Positions 1 through 11,282 of a stretch of 64,000 bases of DNA are shown here, piece after piece; the stretch's first letter is position 1, and every line of letters starts with the position of its first letter. This stretch comes from an uncultured Paracoccaceae bacterium (GTDB taxonomy: Bacteria; Pseudomonadota; Alphaproteobacteria; Rhodobacterales; Rhodobacteraceae), in contig CANMQX010000003.1 in assembly GCA_947500135.1 (NCBI GenBank), positions 124,001-188,000 on the forward strand. The letters are read 5' to 3'. The notes beneath the pieces were generated by a model that saw nothing but the letters and a program-made list of their open reading frames with translations, was not told the DNA's origin and ran no database searches. Both the position numbers and the translations under genes were made by a program.

Positions 1-828
1 ATTTCGACTGGCACAGAAAAACTGTTCTGGTCCGGTGACATGCCGCCCTTTCCCGGAATGGGCTACCCCCTGATCCCCGGCTATGAGGCCGCTGGCGAAG
101 TGATCGAAGCCGGTGCAGATAGCGGTTTTCGCGTTGGTGAACATGTATTTGTGCCCGGTGCCAGCTGCTATGAAGGCGCGCATGGGCTGTTTGGCGCGGC
201 CGCCGAAACACTGGTGACCAAAGCGGCGCGCGCCACGCGGATCGACCGGGGCTTGGGTGCCGCAGGTGCGTTGCTGGCCTTGGCCGCAACAGCCCGGCAT
301 GCGATGGCCGGACCTGGCAAAGCGGTTCCCGACTTGATTGTTGGGCATGGTGTGCTTGGCCGCCTTCTGGCTCGGTTGACCATTGCCGCAGGTGCGCCCG
401 CACCCACGGTATGGGAAATTGACCCCGCCCGGATGGATGGCGCAGATGGCTATGCGGTTGTGACGCCCGATACCGACGAACGCCACGACTACATGTCGAT
501 TTACGATGCCTCGGGTCAGGGCGATCTGTTGAATGACCTGATCGGGCGTATCGGCAAGGGCGGCGAAATTGTTCTTGCCGGGTTCTATACAGCACCACTG
601 CAATTCGCATTTCCGCCCGCTTTCATGAAGGAAGCGCGCCTGCGGATCAGTGCCGAATGGGCCGCCGATGACATGATCGCCACCAAAGCACTGGTGGAGG
701 CCGGGGTGCTGGAACTGGCTGATTTGATCACACACAGGCAACCGGCAGCGGCGGCAGCGAAGGCATATGAAACCGCCTTTACCGATCCGGCCTGCCTGAA
801 AATGATTCTGAACTGGGGTGCGGCATGA
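1..828 (+). CDS. bchC: Bacteriochlorophyllide a dehydrogenase BchC, 5'-truncated by window start
   Basis: Frame is open from base 1 ([34 protein letters not shown]); MDR-type dehydrogenase directly upstream of bchXYZ. Confidence 0.93.
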   Translation: MSTGTEKLFWSGDMPPFPGMGYPLIPGYEAAGEVIEAGADSGFRVGEHVFVPGASCYEGAHGLFGAAAETLVTKAARATRIDRGLGAAGALLALAATARHAMAGPGKAVPDLIVGHGVLGRLLARLTIAAGAPAPTVWEIDPARMDGADGYAVVTPDTDERHDYMSIYDASGQGDLLNDLIGRIGKGGEIVLAGFYTAPLQFAFPPAFMKEARLRISAEWAADDMIATKALVEAGVLELADLITHRQPAAAAAKAYETAFTDPACLKMILNWGAA

Positions 829-1829
829 AAGATGAAATTCCAAACCTGAAGGATTTCGACAAACGCCTGCGGGATGAAGCGGCAGAAGAGCCAACGCTTG
901 AGGTACCACAAGGCGAACCGACCTCCAAAACCCAGATCATCGCGATTTATGGCAAGGGCGGCATCGGCAAATCCTTCACCCTGGCCAACCTGTCACACAT
1001 GATGGCCGAGATGGGCAAACGGGTGCTGCTGATCGGATGTGACCCAAAATCTGACACCACCAGCCTGCTATTTGGTGGCAAGGCCTGCCCAACGATCATC
1101 GAGACCTCTGCCAAGAAAAAGATAGCCGGTGAAGAGGTTCAGATCGGAGATGTCTGTTTCAAACGCGGCGGCGTCTTTGCCATGGAACTTGGCGGCCCAG
1201 AGGTGGGTCGCGGCTGTGGTGGCCGTGGGATCATCCACGGGTTTGAACTTCTCGAAAAACTGGGGTTCCACGACTGGGACTTTGATTATGTGCTTCTCGA
1301 CTTTCTTGGGGACGTCGTCTGTGGCGGCTTCGGTCTGCCCATCGCGCGCGATATGGCGCAGAAGGTTATCCTGGTCGGCTCAAATGATCTGCAATCCCTA
1401 TATGTTGCGAACAATGTCTGCTCCGCTGTCGAATACTTCCGCAAGCTTGGCGGTAATGTTGGGGTGGCCGGGTTGGTCATCAATAAAGACGACGGGACCG
1501 GAGAAGCCCAAGCCTTCGCCGAGGCAGTCAACGTTCCTGTCCTTGCTGCAATTCCACAAGACGATGACCTGAGGAAAAAATCGGCCAATTACCAGATCGT
1601 CGGTACCCACGAAAGCCAATGGGGCACGATGTTTGAAGGACTGGCCGAAGCCGTGGGCGTGGCCCCACCGGTGCGCCCGACACCATTGGATCAGGACGGC
1701 TTGCTCGGCCTGTTCGACGCCAAGGATACCGGCGGCGACTATCAACTGATCCCCGCAACCGATGTCGATATGCGCGGCAAGAATGCCAAACCCAAAGAGT
1801 CGCTGGAGGTCATTTATGACGATGCCTGA
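825..1829 (+). CDS. bchX: Chlorophyllide a reductase iron protein subunit X
   Basis: NifH/BchL-like P-loop [10 protein letters not shown], conserved Cys regions; 4-bp overlap with bchC. Confidence 0.96.
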   Translation: MKDEIPNLKDFDKRLRDEAAEEPTLEVPQGEPTSKTQIIAIYGKGGIGKSFTLANLSHMMAEMGKRVLLIGCDPKSDTTSLLFGGKACPTIIETSAKKKIAGEEVQIGDVCFKRGGVFAMELGGPEVGRGCGGRGIIHGFELLEKLGFHDWDFDYVLLDFLGDVVCGGFGLPIARDMAQKVILVGSNDLQSLYVANNVCSAVEYFRKLGGNVGVAGLVINKDDGTGEAQAFAEAVNVPVLAAIPQDDDLRKKSANYQIVGTHESQWGTMFEGLAEAVGVAPPVRPTPLDQDGLLGLFDAKDTGGDYQLIPATDVDMRGKNAKPKESLEVIYDDA

Positions 1830-3414
1830 CGACCAGCGGCAAGGCTATGAGGTCGGTTATGATGATGCTGGCAATGTCCAGATCATCGAAGGCGCGGCCC
1901 GGTCAGAGGTCCCGGATCAGGTCCGCGACGCCGTTGCGTTGGAAGGCGGCTGTACTGCCGGTGCCGACACCATGGAGGCTGCCGCGCGGGCCGCAGGTAA
2001 ATCGGACATTCTGGACCAATACGCTAAGGATTACCCCCAAGGTCCCCATGATCAACCACAAAGCATGTGCCCGGCCTTCGGGTCATTGCGCGTGGGCCTG
2101 CGGATGAAACGGGTTGCGACCGTGCTGTCGGGCTCTGCATGCTGCGTTTACGGCCTGACCTTCGTGTCCCACTTCTATGGCGCACGCCGGTCGGTGGGCT
2201 ACGTACCGTTCAATTCCGAAACACTGGTGACCGGCAAGCTGTTCGAGGATATCCGCGAAAGCGTGCATGATATGGCCGATCCGGATCGCTATGATGCGAT
2301 TGTGGTGACAAACCTCTGTGTGCCCACCGCATCCGGCGTGCCATTGCGGCTCTTGCCCAAGGAAATCAACGGCGTGCGGATCGTCGGTATTGACGTGCCC
2401 GGCTTTGGCATTCCAACCCATGCCGAGGCCAAGGATGTGCTCGCTGGGGCCATGCTGAACTATGCCCGTGAGGAAATCGCCGCCGGGCCTGTCCAAGCAC
2501 CCGTTGGTGGAAAATCGGATCGTCCAACCGTTGCCTTGCTGGGTGAAATGTTCCCGGCTGATCCAATGATGATCGGGGCGATGCTTGGCCCAATGGGGCT
2601 TGCCGCTGGTCCGGCTGTACCGACCCGCGAATGGCGCGAGCTTTATGCCGCATTGGATTGCGGCGGCGTGGCCGCGATCCACCCGTTCTACACCGCTGCA
2701 GTCCGCGAATTTGAGGCAGCTGGACGGCCCATCATTGGCTCGGCCCCGGTTGGTTACGATGGCACGGCTGCCTGGCTGATGAATATTGGCGAAGCGTTCA
2801 ATGTGCAGCCTGCACAAATCGCAGCCGCACAAAATGCATTCCTGCCCGCCATCCGCGAGGCGCTGAATGGCGCCCGGATCAAAGGCACGGTGACCCTGTC
2901 AGGCTATGAAGGGTCCGAACTCCTTGTTGCGCGGCTGCTGATCGAAAGCGGGGCGGATGTACCTTACGTTGGCACGGCCTGCCCCAAAACCCCATGGTCT
3001 GCGGATGACGCAGAATGGTTGACCGCAAAAGGGGTGAAGGTGGTTTACCGCGCGTCGCTAGAGGATGATCTGGCTGCAGTGGACGCAATCAATCCGGATC
3101 TGGCCATTGGCACGACCCCGGTTGTGCAGCACGCCAAGGAACATGGCATCCCGGCGCTATACTTCACAAACCTGATTTCGGCCCGGCCTCTGATGGGTCC
3201 TGCAGGTGCAGGATCGCTTGCGCAAGTGGTCAATGCGGCGATCGGGGGCAAGGCAAAGATGGATACGATGCGCGCCTTTTTCGAAGGTGTCGGTGCGCAA
3301 GACACCGCCGGTGTCTGGGAAGGTACACCCAATCTGCGCCCCGACTTCCGCGCACAGCACCAGAAAAAGCTCGACAAAATGGCCCGTGTTGCCAAGGCGG
3401 AGCAGATGATATGA
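1816..3414 (+). CDS. bchY: Chlorophyllide a reductase subunit Y (start at ATG 1816 preferred over 1762)
   Basis: CPAFGSLRVGLRMKRVATVLSGSACCVYGLTFVSHFYGARRSVGYVPFNSE; follows bchX. Confidence 0.95.
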   Translation: MTMPDDQRQGYEVGYDDAGNVQIIEGAARSEVPDQVRDAVALEGGCTAGADTMEAAARAAGKSDILDQYAKDYPQGPHDQPQSMCPAFGSLRVGLRMKRVATVLSGSACCVYGLTFVSHFYGARRSVGYVPFNSETLVTGKLFEDIRESVHDMADPDRYDAIVVTNLCVPTASGVPLRLLPKEINGVRIVGIDVPGFGIPTHAEAKDVLAGAMLNYAREEIAAGPVQAPVGGKSDRPTVALLGEMFPADPMMIGAMLGPMGLAAGPAVPTREWRELYAALDCGGVAAIHPFYTAAVREFEAAGRPIIGSAPVGYDGTAAWLMNIGEAFNVQPAQIAAAQNAFLPAIREALNGARIKGTVTLSGYEGSELLVARLLIESGADVPYVGTACPKTPWSADDAEWLTAKGVKVVYRASLEDDLAAVDAINPDLAIGTTPVVQHAKEHGIPALYFTNLISARPLMGPAGAGSLAQVVNAAIGGKAKMDTMRAFFEGVGAQDTAGVWEGTPNLRPDFRAQHQKKLDKMARVAKAEQMI

Positions 3415-3436
3415 AGAATTTTGGCCAAAATTCTTC
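3413..3436. repeat. 24-bp perfect palindrome GAAGAATTTTGGCCAAAATTCTTC overlapping the bchY stop codon
   Basis: Direct reading; 12-bp arms are exact reverse complements. Confidence 0.95.
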
Positions 3437-3443
3437 CGTCGGG

Positions 3444-3468
3444 AAAAATCTTCGTGACGAAGATTTTT
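3444..3468. repeat. Second palindrome AAAAATCTTCGT-G-ACGAAGATTTTT between bchY and bchZ
   Basis: Direct reading; 12-bp exact arms around a single central G. Confidence 0.95.
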
Positions 3469-3478
3469 CAATCGCGGG

Positions 3479-4948
3479 GTGCGCGTGATGCTGATCACCG
3501 ATCATGATCGCGCTGGCGGCTACTGGGGTGCTGTTTATGCATTCTGTGCTGTGAAAGGGCTGCAAGTTGTGATCGACGGCCCGGTCGGTTGTGAAAACCT
3601 GCCCGTCACATCTGTTTTGCACTACACCGACGGACTGCCGCCGCATGAGTTGCCTATTGTCGTCACCGGTTTGGGTGAAACCGAAATGGGTGAAGGCACC
3701 GAAGAGGCGATGAAACGGGCTTGGGATGTGTTGGACCCTGCCTTGCCTGCCGTTGTTGTCACCGGGTCCATTGCCGAGATGATCGGCGGTGGTGTGACCC
3801 CGCAAGGCACCAATATTCAACGTTTCCTGCCCCGCACCATTGATGAGGATCAGTGGGAGTGCGCGGATCGGGCTATGACCTGGATCTTCACCGAGTTCGG
3901 GATGACCAAGGGGCGTATGCCGCCCGAGAAAAAGCGTGAGGAAGACGCAAAGCCCCGCGTGAATATCCTTGGGCCGATGTATGGGGCGTTCAACATGCCC
4001 TCTGATCTGGCCGAAATCCGGCGTCTGGTCGAAGGCATCGGGGCCGAAATCAACATGGTCATGCCACTGGGTGCCCATCTGGCCGAGATGCGCAATCTGG
4101 TGAATGCCGACGTCAATGTCACCATGTATCGCGAATTTGGGCGCGGACTTTGCGAAGTGCTGGGCAAACCTTACCTGCAAGCCCCGTTTGGCATCGACAG
4201 CACCACGAAATTCCTGCGCAAGCTGGGTGAATTAACCGGCCTCGATCCCGAACCGTTTATCGAACGCGAGAAACATTCGACGATCAAACCGGTCTGGGAC
4301 CTGTGGCGGTCTGTCACGCAGGATTTCTTTGCCACCGCGGAATTCGCCATCGTGGCGAACGAAACCTATGCCCGCGGCGTTCGGCATTATCTGGAAAACG
4401 ATCTGGGTTTTCCCTGCGCTTTTGCGGTTGCCCGCTGCCGGGGCAAGAAGACGAATAATGAAGAGGTGCGTCAATTGACGCATCAGAAACGGCCACTCAT
4501 CGTGTTTGGGTCCATCAACGAAAAGATGTATCTGGCCGAGATGAAGGCGGGGCACGGACCTAGCCCTGTCTTCATACCAGCAAGCTTTCCAGGTGCTGCG
4601 ATCAGGCGGGCCACCGGGACGCCATTTATGGGCTACGCGGGTGCAACCTATGTGTTGCAAGAGGTCTGCAACGGCCTGTTTGATGCGCTGTTCCATATTC
4701 TGCCGCTGGGCAGTGAGATGGACGCGGGCGACGCCACACTAACCCCATTGCGCCGCGATTTTCCATGGGATGCTGATGCCCAGGCGAAGCTGGACGAAAT
4801 CGTCGCAACCCACCCCATTCTGACCAGAATTTCTGCCGCCAAAACGCTGCGCGATGCAGCCGAACGGGCGGCCCTCGACGCCGGCAATGACCGGGTGGTC
4901 CTTGAGACTGTCGAGACACTGCAACCATCCTCGGGAGGACGGAAATGA
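3479..4948 (+). CDS. bchZ: Chlorophyllide a reductase subunit Z (GTG 3479 or ATG 3488)
   Basis: [64 protein letters not shown]. Confidence 0.95.
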   Translation: MRVMLITDHDRAGGYWGAVYAFCAVKGLQVVIDGPVGCENLPVTSVLHYTDGLPPHELPIVVTGLGETEMGEGTEEAMKRAWDVLDPALPAVVVTGSIAEMIGGGVTPQGTNIQRFLPRTIDEDQWECADRAMTWIFTEFGMTKGRMPPEKKREEDAKPRVNILGPMYGAFNMPSDLAEIRRLVEGIGAEINMVMPLGAHLAEMRNLVNADVNVTMYREFGRGLCEVLGKPYLQAPFGIDSTTKFLRKLGELTGLDPEPFIEREKHSTIKPVWDLWRSVTQDFFATAEFAIVANETYARGVRHYLENDLGFPCAFAVARCRGKKTNNEEVRQLTHQKRPLIVFGSINEKMYLAEMKAGHGPSPVFIPASFPGAAIRRATGTPFMGYAGATYVLQEVCNGLFDALFHILPLGSEMDAGDATLTPLRRDFPWDADAQAKLDEIVATHPILTRISAAKTLRDAAERAALDAGNDRVVLETVETLQPSSGGRK

Positions 4949-5169
4949 CAGATTTTACCTCAGACGCACCAGTGCTGCGCGCACGCACGGCACCGCCAAA
5001 ACGCGAATATTATGCCTATTTCACGTTGATCTTTCTGGCGACACTGCCGCTGGCCTTCCTGACATGGATGCTGGCCGCCGCCCGCCGGATGGAACTGCCT
5101 GAAAAGGGCCCATTCGCCAAAGCCTGGACACAGGCCCGGATCATCACGCCGCATATCTTTAGCGCGTGA
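4945..5169 (+). CDS. pufQ: PufQ, puf operon bacteriochlorophyll-related small protein
   Basis: Small single-TM protein [29 protein letters not shown] overlap with bchZ; position before pufB. Confidence 0.88.
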   Translation: MTDFTSDAPVLRARTAPPKREYYAYFTLIFLATLPLAFLTWMLAAARRMELPEKGPFAKAWTQARIITPHIFSA

Positions 5170-5186
5170 CGACCCGAACAGAGATT

Positions 5187-5234
5187 TGCCCGGTAACGGG
5201 CACACGTTGTTCATCATTCCCCCCCGGGGTGATG
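5187..5234 (+). promoter_or_regulatory. Hairpin cluster between pufQ and pufB (TGCCCG-GTAA-CGGGCA, then CATCA...CCCCGGGGTGATG); possible mRNA processing/stability structures
   Basis: Inverted repeats read directly; location matches the pufQ-pufB processing region known from Rhodobacter. Confidence 0.5.
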
Positions 5235-5315
5235 GATTGGGGCAGAGGAAGAGCTTCTGTCGTAACCCGGCCGCGGGGGGTGCGCGGCGTCAGAACCTAA
5301 TTTTGGAGACAAAAC

Positions 5316-5471
5316 ATGGCTGACAAATCAGATCTGTCTTTCACAGGTCTCACTGACGAGCAGGCCCAGGAACTGCACTCGGTGTACATGAGCGGGTTTA
5401 CGATCTTCACGATCGTAGCCGTGGTTGCTCACTTTCTGACGTACATCAAGCTGCCCTGGTTCAGCTGGTAG
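5316..5471 (+). CDS. pufB: Light-harvesting 1 beta chain (51 aa)
   Basis: [51 protein letters not shown]; not in the ORF track because of its size. Confidence 0.95.
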   Translation: MADKSDLSFTGLTDEQAQELHSVYMSGFTIFTIVAVVAHFLTYIKLPWFSW

Positions 5472-5486
5472 GGAAAGGAAAAACAC

Positions 5487-5645
5487 ATGGCACAGTTCTA
5501 CAAGATCTGGCTGGTTTTCGACCCACGCCGCGTTTTCGTGGCGCAGGGCGTTTTCCTGTTCCTGCTTGCAGCGATGATTCACCTCGTCCTGCTGAGCAAT
5601 GAAAGCACAAACTGGTTCCAGCTCGCCTTTGGCGCAGGTGGCTAA
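5487..5645 (+). CDS. pufA: Light-harvesting 1 alpha chain (52 aa)
   Basis: [52 protein letters not shown]. Confidence 0.95.
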   Translation: MAQFYKIWLVFDPRRVFVAQGVFLFLLAAMIHLVLLSNESTNWFQLAFGAGG

Positions 5646-5672
5646 CCGGCTTTTGCCGCAATAACAGAAGCT

Positions 5673-5697
5673 GTGGGCGGGCCTTTGATCCGCCCAC
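5673..5697 (+). promoter_or_regulatory. pufA-pufL intercistronic hairpin GTGGGCGG-N9-CCGCCCAC
   Basis: 8-bp perfect stem; the position corresponds to the stabilising pufBA 3' hairpin of Rhodobacter. Confidence 0.75.
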
Positions 5698-5775
5698 GGC
5701 AAACCGCAAGACATTGACGACGACAGGGCGCGCCCGAACGGGGTCGCAGAGCCTGTCCATGAATGGAGTAGGAAG

Positions 5776-6606
5776 ATGGCACAGCTCAGCTTCGAAAGAA
5801 AATACCGGGTCCGTGGCGGGACATTGGTAGGCGGTGATCTGTTCGACTTCTGGGTGGGGCCATTTTACGTTGGCTTCTTCGGGGTCACGACGTTCTTTTT
5901 CGCCGTCCTTGGGACGATCTTGATTTTTTACGGGGCCAGCCAAGGCCCGACATGGAATCCCTGGCTGATTTCGATCAACCCGCCGCCTTTGGAATATGGA
6001 TTGGGGCCAGCACCGCTGCTCAATGGCGGCCTGTGGCAGATCATCACGATCTGTGCGATTGGCGCCTTTGTCAGCTGGATGATGCGCGAGGTCGAGATTT
6101 GTCGCAAACTTGGCATTGGCTATCATGTGCCGTTTGCCTTTGGGGTCGCGATCTTTGCCTATGTGACGCTTGTGGTGATCCGTCCTGTCCTGCTGGGCGC
6201 ATGGGGTCACGGTTTTCCATACGGTATCTTCAGCCATCTCGATTGGGTGAATAACGTGGGCTATGCTTATGGCAACTTCCACTACAACCCGGTCCATATG
6301 ATCGCGATCACGTTCTTCTTTACGAACTGTCTGGCGCTTGCGCTGCACGGATCACTGGTTCTGTCCGCTGTCAATCCGGGCAAGGGCAAGGAAATCGCCT
6401 CACCCGACCACGAAGATACGTATTTCCGGGATCTGATCGGTTATTCCATCGGGCCGTTGGGGATTCACCGGTTGGGTCTGTTCCTCGCGCTGAATGCAGG
6501 CTTCTGGAGCGCGATTTGCATCGTGATTTCAGGCACCATCTGGTTCGAGGAATGGATCGTCTGGTGGGACTGGTATTACGAGCTGCCTTGGTGGCGGGAC
6601 CTATAG
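5776..6606 (+). CDS. pufL: Photosynthetic reaction centre L subunit
   Basis: [42 protein letters not shown]. Confidence 0.98.
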   Translation: MAQLSFERKYRVRGGTLVGGDLFDFWVGPFYVGFFGVTTFFFAVLGTILIFYGASQGPTWNPWLISINPPPLEYGLGPAPLLNGGLWQIITICAIGAFVSWMMREVEICRKLGIGYHVPFAFGVAIFAYVTLVVIRPVLLGAWGHGFPYGIFSHLDWVNNVGYAYGNFHYNPVHMIAITFFFTNCLALALHGSLVLSAVNPGKGKEIASPDHEDTYFRDLIGYSIGPLGIHRLGLFLALNAGFWSAICIVISGTIWFEEWIVWWDWYYELPWWRDL

Positions 6607-6619
6607 GAGGGTATGAACA

Positions 6620-7549
6620 ATGGCTGAATATCAAAACATCTTCACCCAGGTTCAGGTTCAGGGCCCCCCTGAATTGGGGATCAACCCCGCTGACACGAAC
6701 CCCGCCTCTGAACGTATCGGAAAGGGCCGCTTTTCCACACTTGCGGGCTGGTTCGGGAATGCCCAGTTGGGGCCGCTTTACCTTGGTTCTTTTGGGGTGA
6801 TCTCGCTGGCGACAGGCCTGATCTGGTTTGTCATGGTGGGCATGTCCTTCTGGGCGCAGGCTGATTACAACCCCGCGATTTTCCTGCGCGACCTGTTCTG
6901 GTTCTCGCTGGATCCGCCATCGCCGGGCTATGGTCTGGGCATGCCACCGATGAATGATGGGGGCTATTTCATGATCGCCTCTTTCTTCCTGCTGATCTCG
7001 GTTCTGACATGGTGGGTGCGCACCTATCTGCGCGCCGAAGCACTGGGCATGGGCAAACATGTGGCATGGGCGTTCGCCTCTGCGATCTGGCTGTTCCTGG
7101 TGCTGGGTCTATTCCGGCCGATCCTGATGGGCGACTGGTCTGAAATGGTGCCTTACGGTGTCTTTAGCCATCTGGACTGGACCAACCTGTTCTCGATCAC
7201 TTACGGCAACCTGTTCTACAACCCCTTCCACGCTCTCAGCATTGCGTTCCTTTACGGCTCGGCCCTGCTGTTTGCGATGCATGGGGCGACGATCCTTGCG
7301 GTCAGCCGTTTCGGCGGCGAACGCGAGATTGAACAGATCGTTGACCGGGGCACAGCGACCGAACGGGCCGCATTGTTCTGGCGCTGGACCATGGGCTTTA
7401 ACGCCACGATGGAAGGTATCCACCGCTGGGCATGGTGGTTCGCGGTTCTGACGACCCTGACGGGTGGTATCGGGATCCTGCTGACCGGCACGGTTGTCGA
7501 TAACTGGTTTGTCTGGGCGCAAGAGCATGGCTACGCGCCGCTCAATTAA
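6620..7549 (+). CDS. pufM: Photosynthetic reaction centre M subunit
   Basis: [23 protein letters not shown]... [39 protein letters not shown]. Confidence 0.98.
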   Translation: MAEYQNIFTQVQVQGPPELGINPADTNPASERIGKGRFSTLAGWFGNAQLGPLYLGSFGVISLATGLIWFVMVGMSFWAQADYNPAIFLRDLFWFSLDPPSPGYGLGMPPMNDGGYFMIASFFLLISVLTWWVRTYLRAEALGMGKHVAWAFASAIWLFLVLGLFRPILMGDWSEMVPYGVFSHLDWTNLFSITYGNLFYNPFHALSIAFLYGSALLFAMHGATILAVSRFGGEREIEQIVDRGTATERAALFWRWTMGFNATMEGIHRWAWWFAVLTTLTGGIGILLTGTVVDNWFVWAQEHGYAPLN

Positions 7550-7557
7550 GGAGAGAG

Positions 7558-7797
7558 ATGATGAGTGAGCACGAAAACATCCTTGAGCTGAGCGAGAAAA
7601 GCAGGCTGTCCGCCGATATCACGCTCTTGATGCTGAAAGGTGCGGGTTACGCCGCCGCGTTTTGCCTGGCGGTCTGGTTGATCATCGCGGTGATCGCGCT
7701 GATCGGAAAGGCACTGCCGGATGAAAGCCGGCAAAACCCCGATCCCATCAACCGGTCATCGATGATCATCGAGATGCCAAGCGATCAGTTTACCTGA
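7558..7797 (+). CDS. pufX: PufX core complex protein
   Basis: 79-aa single-TM protein with MLKGAGYAAAFCLAVWLI...LP..SRQNPDP pattern, directly after pufM. Confidence 0.8.
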   Translation: MMSEHENILELSEKSRLSADITLLMLKGAGYAAAFCLAVWLIIAVIALIGKALPDESRQNPDPINRSSMIIEMPSDQFT

Positions 7798-7803
7798 TTG
7801 GAG

Positions 7804-7829
7804 CGGGCGACCCGCGACGCGGTCGCCCG
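7804..7829 (+). terminator. Hairpin after pufX (CGGGCGACC...GGTCGCCCG)
   Basis: 9-bp perfect stem followed by TTTCTTC. Confidence 0.65.
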
Positions 7830-7914
7830 TTTCTTCGCCGTCGGACTACCCTTCCCTGGCTGGTCCGTCATTGGGGCTAAGGTCCCGTTCCCTTCCTGTT
7901 GGCTACAGGAGACT

Positions 7915-7954
7915 AGCGTCGCAAGCGGGCCCGACCCCCTTGCGGCGCTTTTTT
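7915..7954 (+). terminator. Rho-independent-like terminator before dxs (AGCGTCGCAAG...CTTGCGGCGCT + T run)
   Basis: 11-bp stem with one G:T pair, followed by TTTTTT. Confidence 0.75.
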
Positions 7955-7974
7955 ATTAACACGAAAGGCGCGCT

Positions 7975-9900
7975 ATGACCAATCGTCCCGAAACCCCGTT
8001 TCTGAATGGCGTGGCTGGCCCTGCCGATCTGCGCCGTTTGAATGATACTGCATTGGCCAATCTGGCTGATGATGTGCGCGCTGAAGTGATCTCTGCCGTG
8101 TCGGAAACTGGCGGGCATTTAGGATCGTCGCTGGGCGTGGTTGAACTGACCGTGGCCCTGCATGCTGTGTTCGATACCCCGCGCGACAAACTAATCTGGG
8201 ACGTGTCGCATCAATGCTATCCGCATAAGGTGCTGACCGGCAGACGCGACCGTATCCGTACCCTGCGGCAGGAAGGCGGGCTTTCCGGTTTCACCAAACG
8301 CAGCGAAAGCGATTATGATCCCTTTGGTGCCGCCCATTCCAGCACCTCCATTTCTGCCGCCCTTGGGTTCACCATTGGCCGCGACATGGGCCAGCCCACG
8401 GGGGACGCGGTTGCTGTGATCGGCGACGGGTCCATCAGTGCCGGTATGGCCTATGAAGCGCTGAACAATGCCGGTGCCGAAGGCCGCCGGATGTTCGTGA
8501 TCCTGAATGACAATGAGATGTCGATCGCCCCACCAACCGGTGCCATGTCGAAATACCTTTCCAGTCTTTACGCCTCGCCCGTGGGTGAATTTCACAAGAT
8601 GGCCGAAGGGTTTGAATCCGCATTGCCCGGTCCGTTGCGCGACCACGCCCGCCGTGCCCGGCAACTGGTGACAGGTATGCAGACCGGCGGATCAGGGACG
8701 CTGTTTGAAGAACTTGGTTTCAGCTATATCGGCCCGATTGACGGGCATGATATGCGCCAGCTTTTGCCGGTGCTGCGCGCCGCCCGCACCCGTGCAACTG
8801 GGCCGGTCCTGATCCATGTTTGTACAACAAAAGGAAAGGGTTACGCCCCCGCCGAGGGCAGCGCCGATTGTGGCCATGGTGTTTCAAAATTCGATGTCGC
8901 CACAGGGGCGCAGGCCAAATCCAAACCCAACGCACCGGCCTATACCAAAGTGTTCGGCAACGCCCTGACAACCGAGGCAGCACTTGATCCCACTGTCGTC
9001 GCAGTAACGGCGGCCATGCCGTCCGGGACAGGGGTAAGCATCATGGGTGAGCGGTTCGCAAACCGGGTGTTTGATGTGGGCATCGCCGAACAGCACGCAG
9101 TGACATTCAGTGCGGGGATGGCCGCGTCGGGCCTGAAACCATTCTGCGCGATTTATTCGACCTTTCTGCAACGCGGCTATGATCAGGTTGTGCATGATGT
9201 TGCCTTGCAAAACTTACCGGTCCGTTTCGCGATAGATCGTGCCGGGCTGGTGGGTGCAGATGGCCCCACCCATGCGGGCGCGTTTGACATCGGCTATATG
9301 GCGGCCCTGCCCAATATGGTCGTGATGGCCGCCGGTGATGAAGTTGAGCTGATGCATATGGTCCGCACGGCCGCGGCCTATGATGCGGGCCCTATCGCAT
9401 TCCGCTATCCGCGCGGCGAAGGCGTGGGGCTCGACCTGCCGGAACGCGGCAATGTGATCGAGATCGGCAAGGGCCGTGTGGTGCAGGAAGGTACTGATAT
9501 TGCTTTGCTTTCCTTTGGTGCCCATCTGGAGGAATGCCGCAAGGCAGCCGAACAGATGGCCACGCAAGGCGTATCGGTGACCATCGCCGATGCCCGTTTT
9601 GCCAAGCCGCTGGACCGCGATCTGATCCGGCAATTGCTGCGTCATCACAAGGCGATTGTGACCGTCGAGCAGGGCGCGCGCGGCGGTTTTGGGGCCATGG
9701 TGCTGCATGATCTGGCCAATGACGGGCTGCTGGACGGGCGCTGCCAATTGCGCACGATGACCCTGCCGGATCGGTATATCGATCAGGCCTCACCGGCGGC
9801 GATGTATGCCGATGCGGGGCTGACGGCGGTGGATATCGCGGCGACGGCAATGCAGGCCGCCGGGATCAAACTGAAACGATCCCCGGTGGGTGTTGCGTAG
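7975..9900 (+). CDS. dxs: 1-deoxy-D-xylulose-5-phosphate synthase
   Basis: DXS signature: [52 protein letters not shown]; 641 aa. Confidence 0.96.
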   Translation: MTNRPETPFLNGVAGPADLRRLNDTALANLADDVRAEVISAVSETGGHLGSSLGVVELTVALHAVFDTPRDKLIWDVSHQCYPHKVLTGRRDRIRTLRQEGGLSGFTKRSESDYDPFGAAHSSTSISAALGFTIGRDMGQPTGDAVAVIGDGSISAGMAYEALNNAGAEGRRMFVILNDNEMSIAPPTGAMSKYLSSLYASPVGEFHKMAEGFESALPGPLRDHARRARQLVTGMQTGGSGTLFEELGFSYIGPIDGHDMRQLLPVLRAARTRATGPVLIHVCTTKGKGYAPAEGSADCGHGVSKFDVATGAQAKSKPNAPAYTKVFGNALTTEAALDPTVVAVTAAMPSGTGVSIMGERFANRVFDVGIAEQHAVTFSAGMAASGLKPFCAIYSTFLQRGYDQVVHDVALQNLPVRFAIDRAGLVGADGPTHAGAFDIGYMAALPNMVVMAAGDEVELMHMVRTAAAYDAGPIAFRYPRGEGVGLDLPERGNVIEIGKGRVVQEGTDIALLSFGAHLEECRKAAEQMATQGVSVTIADARFAKPLDRDLIRQLLRHHKAIVTVEQGARGGFGAMVLHDLANDGLLDGRCQLRTMTLPDRYIDQASPAAMYADAGLTAVDIAATAMQAAGIKLKRSPVGVA

Positions 9901-9904
9901 CCCC

Positions 9905-10001
9905 CACCGCACGGTGATTTTCGCGCTGTGCCTCGAATCATAGGTTAACGCCTTATTTTGTTGAGAAACGGGCTGTCGGCGACACGTCGGCGCAACGTCG
10001 G
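9905..10001 (-). repeat. Dispersed intergenic element copy A: 11-bp-phased CCGACG/A x3, GTTAAC, GATTC, CACCGTGCGGTG hairpin (minus-strand reading)
   Basis: Reverse complement aligns with 17232-17340 with identical spacing of all submotifs. Confidence 0.85.
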
Positions 10002-10476
10002 CAAACCGTATGGCACCTTTTCAGCGGTTCGTCAGGTTAAACGACCGCACGGTGCGGGACATGTATCATTGTAAACCCAAGGCCGAAGGCCACACCGTAA
10101 AGTATCGATCAAGGCAATGAAGGTGCTGCTGAGTGTATTGTTCTCGTGCAGTGCTGCATCTTCTGACCATGCTTTGATGAGGTTCGCCAGAATACATGTT
10201 CCACCGCCCAGCTTGTCCGTTTCCGCAAAGTTCAAATACGTTACGAGGCTGCGCGTGCCATCCAAGAAGTCTATTGGGCAACCGCATATCCGATGGCTGG
10301 TTTAAGATGATCGTCTGGTTTCGTCCGTATAGAGCCCGCTACAAACCGGCAATCATCGTCGCTGTTCTTGAAGTTGTAGGTTGCTCAAAAGATGACGACG
10401 TTAGGCCACATACCCATAGAAAGGGATCCCAAATCAGCGAAGCTGCGGTTCACTCTCTTTAACCAAGGGGATGAGC

Positions 10477-11282
10477 ATGGCAGGTTTTGATTTGACGGAT
10501 TTTGAATGATCGGTGATTCAACCGCTTTTGCCGACCAAGGTGCGCGGGGAGGAGCAGGTGGATGACCGCAAGGTGCTGAACGGCATTCTTCCGGCGGCTC
10601 AGAACAGGTGCGCTTTGGGCGGATATACTGGCCCAATGCGGGCCACACACAACCTGCGTGAACCGCTTTAACCGGTGGCGGCGGGCTGGTCAGTCGGCGC
10701 GTATATTGCAAGCAGTATCAGAGGCTTACGATAGCAATGTCCAGATGATTGATGCTCCTCAATCCCCGTTCACCAGCGGGGCGAAAACGGCTCAAAAGGG
10801 GGGCGATCCGATTACATGGGTCGTTCAAGTGGCGGCTTGGCCATTGCCCGGCAGCCGAAACGCAGTTTCGATGAGAGGGGACCAAGATCCACGCGCTGGT
10901 TGATGCCGTTGGCAGACCAGTCCACCTGATGCTGACCGCCGGGCAAGCATATGACGGGTACGCCGCCCTTGAAATGCTGACTGGTTTACCCGACGCCTGC
11001 GACGTTCTGGCTGGCCGGGCATACGACAGCAACGCGATCCGCAAACTTGTTGCCGACCAGAAAGGCAAGGCAGTCATCCCATCCATGCCCCAGCGCAGTC
11101 CTGTCATTCCCGACAACAAAGTCAGATATCGGAATCGCAACTGCGTCGAGCGTTTCTTCAACAAGCTCAAATAGTTCCATGCAATGGCGACGCGCTACGA
11201 CAGGCGTGACGACAACTTCGTGGCATCGATACAACTCGCGTCAATCTGGATCTGGTTGCGAACTTATGAGCCGGTGGCCTAG
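10477..11282 (+). pseudogene. Degraded IS5-family-like transposase
   Basis: MAGFDLTDFE*SVIQPLLP start with W->stop, internal stops and frame disruption; C-terminal fragment LTAGQAYDGYAALEMLTGLPDACDVLAGRAYDSNAIRKLV...YRNRNCVERFFNKLK*FHAMATRYDRR. Confidence 0.75.

Noticed and set aside
1068-4988. Many long antisense ORFs inside bchX/bchY/bchZ (e.g. 2083-2832 minus, 3230-4180 minus)
   Set aside because: They mirror high-GC codon bias of the sense genes, have no recognisable domains and lie fully under well-identified CDSs.
5461-6348. 295-aa minus-strand ORF over pufA/pufL
   Set aside because: Antisense to confidently identified puf genes; His/Arg/Asp-rich composition typical of shadow ORFs.
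10032-10465. Small ORFs on both strands between dxs and the IS remnant
   Set aside because: Overlapping, short, no recognisable domain or ribosome-binding site; likely non-coding or decayed DNA.
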